Positions 1 to 7,962 of a DNA stretch of 43,671 bases are shown one piece after another. The notes under the pieces are model-generated. The model was given only the letters and a program-made list of their open reading frames with translations, did not search any database and was not told where the DNA came from. The position numbers and the translations under genes are program-made. Each line of letters starts with the position of its first letter. Position 1 is the stretch's first letter. Source of the stretch: Helicobacteraceae bacterium (GTDB lineage: Bacteria > Campylobacterota > Campylobacteria > Campylobacterales > SZUA-545); contig JAITRJ010000038.1 in the NCBI GenBank assembly GCA_031288475.1, forward strand, positions 1 to 43,671. The letters are read 5' to 3'.

Positions 1-273
1 CAAACTTTTGCCATAACAATAGCCGTTTTGCTGATTTTTCTGTCCATAATGGCAATTGTATATAGAATAATAGATGCTTATAGCAAATTGCAAAAGAAAA
101 CAATGCCTAAAATACCATCTCTATTACTGGCTCAAATAACCAGAGGCGATCAGAACAATCAGAATCAGCGGATCGTGGAGCAATACCAATACGATCATCA
201 GGGCAACAGAATAGTTTCTGCCATCTATGGAAAGACAGAACGGCTCAATACACGACGACAAGTATATTCGTAG
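1..273 (+). CDS. C-terminal part of an unknown membrane-anchored protein (cut by window edge)
   Basis: The frame is open from base 1 to the TAG at 271-273, giving about 90 residues without a certain start, so this is probably the end of a gene that begins before the window. The first 25 or so residues are strongly hydrophobic and look like one membrane helix. A polar, Gln/Asn-rich tail follows, ending in a basic stretch. The gene is convergent with ftsK, whose stop lies 21 bases away. I recognise no family. An internal TTG at 28 could also serve as a start for an 81-residue protein, but it has no clear ribosome binding site. Confidence 0.4.
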   Translation, partial: QTFAITIAVLLIFLSIMAIVYRIIDAYSKLQKKTMPKIPSLLLAQITRGDQNNQNQRIVEQYQYDHQGNRIVSAIYGKTERLNTRRQVYS

Positions 274-294
274 GCAGTCCAACTTCTTTTGGCG

Positions 295-2481
295 CTACAA
301 AATTTCCCTCTGACCTTTGCTATTCTGCTCGCCAAGCACGCCATGTTTCTCAAGCTGTTCAATAATCCGGGCAGCGCGGTTGTACCCTATTTGCAAACGG
401 CGCTGAATGTAGCTGATCGAACTTTTCCTTTCGCTCAAAACAATCGCCTTTGCCTCCTCAAACATATCGTCAAGCGGCTCGTTAGGATCGATCTCTTCGC
501 TTGCGGACGATAGATCTCCTCCCTCCGCCAAAAAGCTATTGTCGTATTCGGGCGGACGCTGCGCCTTCAGAAATTCAGTAACCTTTTCAATCTCCTTTTC
601 TGTGCTGAACGGCGCGTGCAGCCTGACCAGCCCAACGCTCGAAGGGGGTGTAAAAAGCATATCGCCGCGCCCTAAAAGGCTCTCCGCTCCCTGCGTGTCA
701 AGGATCACCTTGGAGTCTATCTTGCTGCCGACCCGGTAGCTTATGCGGCTTGGAAGGTTCGCCTTGATAAGTCCTGTGATCACATCGACGCTGGGGCGCT
801 GTGTGGCAACGATAAGATGAATGCCGCTTGCCCTCGCCATCTGCGCCAGCCGCGCTATTGATATTTCCACCTCTTTACCGCCCGTCATTATCAGATCCGC
901 CAGTTCGTCAATTACCACCACGATAAACGGCATCGGATCAAACTTTTCCGCGACTGCCTTTTGGTTATAACTTTCAATGTTTTTGGTTTTCGTTTTACTC
1001 ATCATTGCGTAACGGCGCTCCATCTCCAGCACCATATTCGCAAGCGCCGCGATTGCCTGCTTTGGTTTAGTGATCACGGGCGTTAAAAGGTGCGGAATGT
1101 CGTTATAGACGCTGAATTCCAGCATCTTCGGATCGATCATCAGCAGCCGCAACGTGTCGGGAGAGTTGCGATACAGAAGCGAAAGGATCATAGCGTTTAT
1201 ACCCACGCTCTTCCCGCTGCCAGTCGTGCCAGCGATCAGCAGATGCGGAAGCTTTTTTAAGTCGGTGATAAACGGGTTGCCGACAATATCTTTCCCAAGC
1301 ACAATCGTAAGCTCGCTTGCCGCCTCCAAAAACAGCCTGCTTGAGAGAAGCTCGTGCAGATAAATAGTCTCTATCGTCTGATTTGGTATTTCAATTCCTA
1401 CGACGTCTTTGCCCGGTATTGGCGCCTGAATCCTGATCGTCTGCGCTCGAAGCGCCATCGCTATGTCGCTTTCCAGACTCAGAATGCGCGAAACCTTCAC
1501 ATGCGCGGAAGGCTTAAACTCAAAGGTGGTCACCACCGGTCCGGTGTAGGTGCGCACTACGTCGCCGTCGATCTTAAACATTCGCAGCTTCTCCAGCAGA
1601 TCGGCGATTTTCGCGTCTATGTCCGCCTCGTTAATCTCGCTCTTTCTGGTCGGCGCGATGGCGAGAAACTCCAGCGCGGGCAGCTTAAAATCCTTAGGTT
1701 TTTCGGTCTTGCCCTTCTCCACTAGTTCCAGCAGCTTTTTATTCTCTTCCAATTCGCGGACAACCGTAGCTTTGCGGATATCCTCCCGTATAGAGCCCTC
1801 CAGCACCGCTATACGCCGCTTGTCGCTCGGATCAAGCTCGATCTGTTCGCTGAACTCCTCCATTTCGCGCCGTTTGCCCCTAAGATATTCGTCGATTTCC
1901 TGCGTAGTAACGCCGCGAGGCTCAAACGGAGGAATATCGTCAAGCTCCTGCAGATCCCTGCCGTTCGTAAGCAGATTCTCAAATGAGTCCCTTGTCGCTT
2001 CCTTGAACACCTTCCAGCGCGCGAAAAGTTTTGAGTTTGGAAACGAACCCGCCAGAAAGCGCAAAACGCCGAGCACGGTAACGCGGAATGAGAGCAGCCA
2101 GCCGTTTACGATCAGAAAAAAGGCAAAAATCAGAATGCCGCTCTTACCAATGTAAGGATGCATCGTCTCGTACAAGGCGTTGCCGATCATGCTGGCTTGA
2201 AAGAGCATCGCCTCAAAGATCGCGCCTGCTGCGCCAAAAAGCAGGATCGCCGCGATCACCTCAAGCCATCTGCGCGGCGCAGGCGGGTACTTGTAAGCGC
2301 GATAGATCGCCCAGAATCCCGCAGGCGGCGCAAAATAGATCAGATTGCCAAAGAGCCGCTTTAAAATATCGGCAAGTTTGTTGCCAAATATGCCCACCGG
2401 CGCATCGTCGCCCATATAAAGCGCAAAAGAAAGATAAACAAACACGCCCACGCCTAAAAGAAAAAAAGCCTCTCTTTTCAC
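295..2481 (-). CDS. ftsK: DNA translocase FtsK
   Basis: FtsK/SpoIIIE-type DNA pump that moves chromosome termini through the closing division septum. The 728 residues show an N-terminal membrane domain with about four helices (residues 5-145), a short linker, then the RecA-like motor. Walker A (GTTGSGKS) is at 418-425 and Walker B (VVVIDE) at 521-526, followed by the ATQRP segment typical of the family. A winged-helix gamma domain (about 665-728) would read polar DNA motifs. The linker is short, as in other Campylobacterota, and lacks the long Pro/Gln region of E. coli FtsK. The start is GTG, preceded by AGGGA overlapping the end of flgL, whose stop is only 7 bases upstream, so the two are probably co-transcribed. 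The ftsK-flgL neighbourhood is known from Campylobacter. Confidence 0.95.
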   Translation of the reverse strand: MKREAFFLLGVGVFVYLSFALYMGDDAPVGIFGNKLADILKRLFGNLIYFAPPAGFWAIYRAYKYPPAPRRWLEVIAAILLFGAAGAIFEAMLFQASMIGNALYETMHPYIGKSGILIFAFFLIVNGWLLSFRVTVLGVLRFLAGSFPNSKLFARWKVFKEATRDSFENLLTNGRDLQELDDIPPFEPRGVTTQEIDEYLRGKRREMEEFSEQIELDPSDKRRIAVLEGSIREDIRKATVVRELEENKKLLELVEKGKTEKPKDFKLPALEFLAIAPTRKSEINEADIDAKIADLLEKLRMFKIDGDVVRTYTGPVVTTFEFKPSAHVKVSRILSLESDIAMALRAQTIRIQAPIPGKDVVGIEIPNQTIETIYLHELLSSRLFLEAASELTIVLGKDIVGNPFITDLKKLPHLLIAGTTGSGKSVGINAMILSLLYRNSPDTLRLLMIDPKMLEFSVYNDIPHLLTPVITKPKQAIAALANMVLEMERRYAMMSKTKTKNIESYNQKAVAEKFDPMPFIVVVIDELADLIMTGGKEVEISIARLAQMARASGIHLIVATQRPSVDVITGLIKANLPSRISYRVGSKIDSKVILDTQGAESLLGRGDMLFTPPSSVGLVRLHAPFSTEKEIEKVTEFLKAQRPPEYDNSFLAEGGDLSSASEEIDPNEPLDDMFEEAKAIVLSERKSSISYIQRRLQIGYNRAARIIEQLEKHGVLGEQNSKGQREIL

Positions 2482-2488
2482 CTAATCC

Positions 2489-5347
2489 CTATTGCAGATA
2501 GTTTACTAAACTCATTGAATGGATGCGGTTTAAAGTAGCTAAAAGCGCCTGATAAGCCACGCTTAGCTGATTCATCTTTACCGCAACTTCGCCGATGTTG
2601 GCATCCAGTACTTCGGATTTTAACGTTTTAACGTTAAGAATCAGCATCTGCGACTTTTCATAGGTCAATTCCAGCGTAGTACCGATCGAACCGTTTTGCG
2701 TCTGCATCTTGATCAGGTGGTCCAACAGATGATCGACGGCGGCTATGGCGTTTTGAATGCCTGTATTTCTCGCTCCTTCAGTACTGTTACCGTCAGGTCT
2801 GGTCATGCCCATTCGCACCGCGTCGATCGCCTCCTGAAGTTTATCAAAGAGATGCACGCGTGGTTCGTCGATCGTAAGGGCGTTATTAGCGCTGAACGTC
2901 CATGCGGAAGAGTCGTCCTGCGGTTTTTCAATCTGAGCGTCCTGAAAGAGAAAGCCAATCGACACAAGAGAGGCGTCAGGGTTGGTGTTGTCCCTCGTGA
3001 TCAGCCTGCCATCAATGATCTGCGTAACAAATCCGCCAATTCCCGCGCCATCGCCAAATGTGGCGTCAACAGCGTCCATCAGATCTTGCAGCGCGCTGCT
3101 TTCAGTCAGCGTTGAATAGGATACGGCGGCGCCGTATATGCTGGTGCCGCTTAAAACCAGATTGCCGCTGAAGTTAAAGCCGAACACTTCGCTTAATGGT
3201 CGATCTGTGTGCGTTTCCAGCAAGTTCCATCCGGGTTCGCCTTTCGCGCCGCTGTATGTTTGCAGGATCGTTTTGTCCGCAACGTATGTATAGCCGCCGA
3301 AACGATCGGTGTCGGCGTCAAAGAGAGATATCTGCATCTTGCTTTCACTCGTAGTCTTATCTTTAATCACAAAGTGCCCGCCGCTGTCTAGCTCCACGCT
3401 TACTCTATTCTGCGCCTGCTCAAGAGCGCGGTTGAAATCCTCAAAGCTGCCGCCCGCTGGCGTCGCGCCGCTTAGTACGATCGTCATTACGTTCATCATC
3501 TGCTGGTAGGTTACCCCTTTATGATCCTCGTTTTTGATCACAAGCCCATCGCTGTACGACAGGAGCTCCTCGGAAGCGTAGCCGCTTGCGGTTGTTCTGT
3601 TGCCGTTTTGATCAAAAATATCGTAAATCGCGCCCGCGCTGGGTTCAATCACCTGAAAGGTGGAGAGTCTGCCGTTCTCGTCAGGTATGTCGCGAAGAGT
3701 GATCTCCGCCAGCTTGCGGACTCCGTTGATGTCGATAAACTCCAGATGAAGCCGCGTTTCATCCATATTTCGCGCTCCGCTCGTCTCTTTCAATTCCGTT
3801 ACGGCGGTCGCGTAACTGCTGTCGCTTCGCACCACCTGAGCAACCGTTGATATAAAAGTCGCCCCATCTTTCTCAAAATGGGCGCGATCATAGCCTACCG
3901 CGTCAGACGGGGCAAAGGCAAGCGCCTTTTCGCCCAAGCTGTTTTCAGCGGTAATCGTAATGCCGCTTAAAAGAGACGGCACAAACTCGTCGGCGATCGG
4001 ACTGCTCGCGTTGTTGTCAAAAACGGCAAGCCTGCCGTCTCTCAGATCGACATCAAACGATCCGCCGAGAGAACTCTCCAGTTCGCTTTTGATCGTCTCC
4101 GTCAAATCGCCCATCGTCATAGTCGCGCTGATCGCGATTGTGTGGGCCGCGCCATTTATGGTATAAGTTACCTGATCTACATTCGCCCCCATTACGTCGC
4201 GCGCTGTGTCAAGCTTCTCCGCTTTCGCCTCCGTATCCTGCCGCCGCAGCGTAGTCTCAAATACGAACGATCTCTGATCGTAGAAATCCTGTGCGGAAGC
4301 GATCGAATCCTGTGTGCGAACGTAACTGTAGCCGCTCTTGTTGAACGCGAATATATGGGCGTTTTCCGTCTCGCCAAGCGTGTTTATATCGTCCGTTTCG
4401 GCATCACTGGCAAAGAGATGAAAGTCGGTGAGCATCTGCCCGCTCTTAATATCCTTCACTTCGATGTGCCCCAGACTGCTAAGGGACACCTCCACCGACT
4501 GATAGACGCTGGTATTGCCCATCTCGCGCCCTATCTGATCAAGTAAATCCTGCACCGTCGCGTAGTTTGTAAACTCAAACCGAGACTTGAAAGACTCGCC
4601 ATCCGGTCTGCTCCCTCTGATATAAAAATAGGTCGGCTTTGAGTCGTCCGGCTGCCCGATCAGATCGCGGATTGTATCGCCCGCCGTGATCGGCGTCTCA
4701 ACGTCAAGCCCCATAGGATCATCAATGCTGAGCGTCCTGTGATGCAGAAGCGTCTGATTGTAAAGCTGCATATTGGTCGTAATACGTTTGCTGTAATCGC
4801 TGTCAAAACCCTGCGCCAGCGTATAGCCATCAATGTTGTATGCGATCTCCACCCGATCTCCCGCCTGCGCCTTGATCTGCTGATCATTTCCGTAATAATT
4901 TCCGTCTTTGTCAAACGGCTTCTGTTTCATATCGGTACCGGAAAATAGAAAGTTGCCATTGATTGAAGTATTCGCCATATCGCGGATATTAAACATAAGC
5001 GCCTCAAGATTGCTGGCAAGCGCAGCATAGCTGGTGATGGAGTGAACGTCGTTTGCCGCCTGCACCAGTTTCACTTTAAAGGTGTCAAGCGTCTGAATCA
5101 TTGAGGAGATCGCTACGTCGGTGTTGTCCGAAAATGTCTTTGCCTTCTGCACGTTATCCGATACCTGCGTAAGCTCCGAACGCTCGCTAATCAGGCGCAG
5201 CGCGTCCTGATAGATAGTGCTTTCCTCGTAACCGTAATGTATCCTCAGCCCGCTGGACATCTGATTATTGACATCCAAAAGAGCGCTCAGGTTGCGTTGC
5301 TGATTGATGATAAAACCGCCGTAAATAGCCGAAGTACTGACACGCAT
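2489..5347 (-). CDS. flgL: Flagellar hook-associated protein 3 (FlgL/FlaD type), very long
   Basis: Hook-filament junction protein, exported by the flagellar type III system and placed between FlgK and the filament. The N-terminal 120 residues (beginning MRVSTSAIYG) and the C-terminal 90 residues form the flagellin-like D0/D1 coiled-coil ends; the final stretch has the heptad pattern and ends in NYLQ. Between them lie about 700 residues of Ser/Thr/Asp-rich beta-type sequence, the surface-exposed part. At 952 residues it is far longer than enterobacterial FlgL (about 317) and also longer than the roughly 750-830 I recall for Campylobacter and Helicobacter. Start is ATG with a strong AAGGAGAG site. 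A sigma-54-like promoter sits immediately upstream, matching the RpoN dependence of this gene in Campylobacter. It could alternatively be called FlaD. Confidence 0.88.
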   Translation of the reverse strand: MRVSTSAIYGGFIINQQRNLSALLDVNNQMSSGLRIHYGYEESTIYQDALRLISERSELTQVSDNVQKAKTFSDNTDVAISSMIQTLDTFKVKLVQAANDVHSITSYAALASNLEALMFNIRDMANTSINGNFLFSGTDMKQKPFDKDGNYYGNDQQIKAQAGDRVEIAYNIDGYTLAQGFDSDYSKRITTNMQLYNQTLLHHRTLSIDDPMGLDVETPITAGDTIRDLIGQPDDSKPTYFYIRGSRPDGESFKSRFEFTNYATVQDLLDQIGREMGNTSVYQSVEVSLSSLGHIEVKDIKSGQMLTDFHLFASDAETDDINTLGETENAHIFAFNKSGYSYVRTQDSIASAQDFYDQRSFVFETTLRRQDTEAKAEKLDTARDVMGANVDQVTYTINGAAHTIAISATMTMGDLTETIKSELESSLGGSFDVDLRDGRLAVFDNNASSPIADEFVPSLLSGITITAENSLGEKALAFAPSDAVGYDRAHFEKDGATFISTVAQVVRSDSSYATAVTELKETSGARNMDETRLHLEFIDINGVRKLAEITLRDIPDENGRLSTFQVIEPSAGAIYDIFDQNGNRTTASGYASEELLSYSDGLVIKNEDHKGVTYQQMMNVMTIVLSGATPAGGSFEDFNRALEQAQNRVSVELDSGGHFVIKDKTTSESKMQISLFDADTDRFGGYTYVADKTILQTYSGAKGEPGWNLLETHTDRPLSEVFGFNFSGNLVLSGTSIYGAAVSYSTLTESSALQDLMDAVDATFGDGAGIGGFVTQIIDGRLITRDNTNPDASLVSIGFLFQDAQIEKPQDDSSAWTFSANNALTIDEPRVHLFDKLQEAIDAVRMGMTRPDGNSTEGARNTGIQNAIAAVDHLLDHLIKMQTQNGSIGTTLELTYEKSQMLILNVKTLKSEVLDANIGEVAVKMNQLSVAYQALLATLNRIHSMSLVNYLQ

Positions 5348-5370
5348 ACTACTCTCCTTATTTTCCGAAT

Positions 5371-5388
5371 AAGCAACTTTAATTCCTT
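5371..5388 (-). promoter_or_regulatory. Candidate sigma-54 (RpoN) promoter of flgL
   Basis: Read on the minus strand, a GG dinucleotide (5386-5385) is followed by exactly ten bases and then GC (5374-5373), with TTGCTT around the -12 element. This is the GG-N10-GC spacing of RpoN promoters. Transcription would start near 5361, just in front of the AAGGAGAG ribosome binding site, giving a leader of about 14 bases. It lies in the 70-base gap between ispA and flgL. A single match by eye; a chance match is possible. Confidence 0.5.
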
Positions 5389-5417
5389 ACCCTAAATCGG
5401 CGGCGCGTGTCGGCAGT

Positions 5418-6272
5418 TTAATTGTGATGCGGCAATGGCTGCAGATAGCCCTTCAGCGCGTTTGAGATCGTAGCGGGCAGATTGTATGGAAGCGATCGCG
5501 TCTTTTCCCTGATCTCCTCTGCGGATCGATCAAGCCGTTCTTTTGCCCCCTCCAGCCCCAGCAGCGTTACATAGCTGTTTTTGCCGCTGTCCTGACGGAC
5601 GCTTTTACCCGCACTCTTTTCATCTTCGGTCGCGTCGATAATGTCGTCGCGAATCTGGAAAAAGAGACCTATTCTCAGCCCCAGATCGTAAAGTTTGCCG
5701 CACAGCGCCTCCGCCGCCAGCGCCACAATCGCCCCCATCTTCAGACTGGCGGCGATGAGCATTGCGGTTTTGTGAATATGGATAAACTCCAAACGATCAA
5801 GCGGCAGCCTTACCCCCTCAAAATGGCAGTCAAGCGCCTGACCAAGCACCATTCCGCCAGCGCCGCCGTTAAAGGAAAGCGTTTCAATCAGCGCTGTTTT
5901 GGTCTTGTCGGGCAGATTGGAAGCGGCAAGCACATAAAAACTGTGCGTATTCAGCGCGTCGCCCACCAGAATTGCCGTAACCTCGTTGTAGGTTTTATGC
6001 AGAGTAGCGCGTCCGCGCCGCAGATCGGCATCATCCATCGCAGGCAAGTCATCATGTACAAGCGAATAGGTGTGAAGCATCTCCACCGCAAGCGCGGCCG
6101 GAAATGACGATTCAACTGATTCAGGCGCTATTCCTCCGCAGGCGGCAAAAACCAGCGCGGGGCGAAAATATTTGCCGCCGCAGAGCATCGTCTCTTTCAG
6201 CGCCTTTTGATAATGAGGGTGAAAGCTTTCAACCGCAGGCAGATTTGCCCTCAGATACTCTTTAAAATCCAT
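5418..6272 (-). CDS. ispA: Polyprenyl diphosphate synthase (farnesyl/geranyl type)
   Basis: Trans-prenyltransferase that condenses isopentenyl diphosphate with allylic diphosphates to make the C15 (possibly C20) precursor for quinone side chains and undecaprenyl phosphate. The 284 residues carry the first aspartate-rich motif DDLPAMDD at 74-81 and the second, DDIID, at 210-214, followed by the GKSVRQD segment typical of bacterial FPP synthases. The residue pattern before the first motif (MLHTYSLVH) fits the short-chain IspA group, but product length cannot be read with certainty. Its ATG overlaps the end of the PDZ gene by 11 bases and lacks a strong ribosome binding site, suggesting translational coupling. 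The gene pair is conserved in Campylobacter. Confidence 0.93.
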   Translation of the reverse strand: MDFKEYLRANLPAVESFHPHYQKALKETMLCGGKYFRPALVFAACGGIAPESVESSFPAALAVEMLHTYSLVHDDLPAMDDADLRRGRATLHKTYNEVTAILVGDALNTHSFYVLAASNLPDKTKTALIETLSFNGGAGGMVLGQALDCHFEGVRLPLDRLEFIHIHKTAMLIAASLKMGAIVALAAEALCGKLYDLGLRIGLFFQIRDDIIDATEDEKSAGKSVRQDSGKNSYVTLLGLEGAKERLDRSAEEIREKTRSLPYNLPATISNALKGYLQPLPHHN

Positions 6273-7263
6273 AACTATCTATATCGACATTTATGAAAAA
6301 CTGAAAATCACTGCGCTGCATCAGCAGCCTTATTTGACCTTTGAATGCCGAAAGCGCCGCCCTCGCCTCACGATCTTCGGCGACCTGCGCTCCGTTTATG
6401 GAGATCAGGCGGTCATTTTGAACAATCGGCAACGTCCTGCCGCTTACGCTCTCCACGCCGCAGACAACAAGTGCTTTGTCAAAACGTATCCCCAAACGCT
6501 CCAAAAAGGTATCGGCAAAAAGAAAACCGCCCAAACGACGGTAAACAGGCGATTGAAGCTCAATCCGCCTGCCGCCGCGCTCAATTGCGATCGCCGCCGC
6601 TGTTCCAGGCTCCAGCAGCAAAATGGCGCGTTCCAGATCATAGCCGCCGTTAAACGAAACGCCGTTGATCGATACAAGCTTATCACCCGCCAGAAGCGGA
6701 GATTCGCGCGCGAACGGATCGATAAACTCAACGGTAAAACCATTCAATCGTATGCCCAGATCGCCCCAAAAGAAGCGTCCGTTCTGATCGCTGTCGACAA
6801 ACCGCCGCAGAAATTCGCTCTCTATAAAACCCGCATCCGTCGCAATCGCGGTAACGCCAAAGCATGGAGATGTAAGCAATGTTCCAGCGCCCCATCCGTT
6901 TTTAACAGGTGCCGCGCCGTTCTGCCGCTCTATGCTCCGCGCTGGGACAATTGATATGCCGCTCTTGTCAAAGAGCGCCGTCTCCTTGTGTTCGTTTATA
7001 CGATCGGCGTCGCGCAGGACAATCGGCAGCATCGTATGAGCCGCCTTTGCCAGCCTCAGACCGGCGAGCGGATCGTAACGCAGAAGCTCCCACCCTTTAG
7101 GAAGCGGAGAGTCACCGATCACAAGCAGGCGTTCTCTATCAATCGCGACCGCAAAAAGCGTTCCTTCGTTTGCCACCGAGAGACGGTGACGCTCAAGGCA
7201 GGCGGCAAATTCGTTGGCTCGCATAGCGACAAAGAGAGCGCAGAGAAAAAATGCCGCCTTCAA
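6262..7263 (-). CDS. Secreted PDZ-domain protein of unknown function
   Basis: A 333-residue protein with a short N-terminal signal-like hydrophobic segment (residues 1-16), so probably periplasmic or inner-membrane anchored. The middle region (about 160-235) has the PDZ pattern, with a carboxylate-binding-like turn followed by SPLLAGDKLVSING and a hydrophobic beta edge. The C-terminal part (about 270-320) looks like a second, weaker PDZ repeat with LPIVQNDRLISING. No protease catalytic triad is seen, so this is not a DegP or RseP protein. An uncharacterised periplasmic PDZ protein occupies the same place beside ispA in Campylobacter. It lies 2 bases after ebfC and overlaps ispA, inside a housekeeping operon. 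Confidence 0.75.
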   Translation of the reverse strand: MKAAFFLCALFVAMRANEFAACLERHRLSVANEGTLFAVAIDRERLLVIGDSPLPKGWELLRYDPLAGLRLAKAAHTMLPIVLRDADRINEHKETALFDKSGISIVPARSIERQNGAAPVKNGWGAGTLLTSPCFGVTAIATDAGFIESEFLRRFVDSDQNGRFFWGDLGIRLNGFTVEFIDPFARESPLLAGDKLVSINGVSFNGGYDLERAILLLEPGTAAAIAIERGGRRIELQSPVYRRLGGFLFADTFLERLGIRFDKALVVCGVESVSGRTLPIVQNDRLISINGAQVAEDREARAALSAFKGQIRLLMQRSDFQFFINVDIDSYGF

Positions 7264-7265
7264 CG

Positions 7266-7586
7266 CTATCCCTGTCCTGAAAGATTCGGTATAAAACTCG
7301 CCGCCATCTCAAACGCCGCTTTCTGCTTGGCGTCGGCGGATAGCTTGATCGCGTCGTTTACCGCGCCGATGAGCAGAATGATCAGCGCTTGCTTATCGGA
7401 TAACAGCGAATCGTCAATCTCAAGGTCTAAGAGTTCCGAATTGCCGTTGACCTTTGCCCTGACCATACCCCCGCCGCTTTTGCCGTCAAAAACCTTGCTT
7501 TCGTTGGCTTCCTCCATCGCGCGAGCCTTCGTCTGCGCCTCCTGCATCATCTGAGAAAGTTTGCCAAAATCCATACCTTCAAACAT
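7266..7586 (-). CDS. ebfC: YbaB/EbfC family nucleoid-associated protein
   Basis: Small dimeric DNA-binding protein of the YbaB/EbfC family, 106 residues (usual length about 100-110). The MFEGMDFGKLSQMMQEAQ-type start, the helix-rich first 40 residues and the GGGMVRAKVNGNSELLDLEID beta core are characteristic. I chose the ATG at 7584-7586 because it has an AAGAAGG ribosome binding site, lies 10 bases after panD and matches the family N-terminus; the frame is open further upstream but that part overlaps panD and is not protein-like. In many bacteria the gene sits with recR/dnaX; here, as in Campylobacter, it lies between murE and the PDZ gene. Confidence 0.88.
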   Translation of the reverse strand: MFEGMDFGKLSQMMQEAQTKARAMEEANESKVFDGKSGGGMVRAKVNGNSELLDLEIDDSLLSDKQALIILLIGAVNDAIKLSADAKQKAAFEMAASFIPNLSGQG

Positions 7587-7596
7587 AGCGACCTTC

Positions 7597-7962
7597 TTAT
7601 ATTTCGCGCAGCATCTGCGTGAGCTTGTTATTTTCATCAACCATAACGATATTTGGGCTGTAACCTTCAAGCTCGTTTTGCGCGTATATGCCGTACGCCA
7701 CGATAATAACGCGATCTCCGACACAGGCGAGTCGCGCCGCCGCGCCATTTATGCATACCTTGCCGCCGTATCTTTCGCTTTTGATCGCGTAGGTGGTAAA
7801 CCGCGCTCCGTTATTGACGTTAAGCACTTCTACCTTTTGCCCCGCTAATATGCCGCTGGCGTCCAGCAAAGCTTCGTCGATCGAAATTGATCCAACATAG
7901 TTGAGATTCGCCTCCGTTACCGTCGCGCGGTGAATTTTCGCAAATACCATTTCTCTTAACAT
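7597..7962 (-). CDS. panD: Aspartate 1-decarboxylase proenzyme
   Basis: Pyruvoyl-dependent enzyme converting L-aspartate to beta-alanine for pantothenate and coenzyme A synthesis. The 121-residue protein has the self-cleavage site Gly-Ser in YVGSISID (residues 24-25), from which the pyruvoyl group forms, and the catalytic-core elements INGAAARL and GDRVIIVAYG. I place the start at the ATG at 7960-7962: it has AAAGGA upstream, matches the family N-terminus (M-L-R-E-M) and overlaps the murE stop by 7 bases, which suggests coupled translation. A start ten codons further upstream is possible but lies inside murE. panD between murE and ebfC is an insertion relative to the Campylobacter order I remember. 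Confidence 0.93.
   Translation of the reverse strand: MLREMVFAKIHRATVTEANLNYVGSISIDEALLDASGILAGQKVEVLNVNNGARFTTYAIKSERYGGKVCINGAAARLACVGDRVIIVAYGIYAQNELEGYSPNIVMVDENNKLTQMLREI

Noticed and set aside
1354-2501. Several plus-strand open frames of 60-200 codons inside ftsK
   Set aside because: They are antisense shadows of a clearly coding gene; their translations are rich in Ser, Arg and Cys and match no family.
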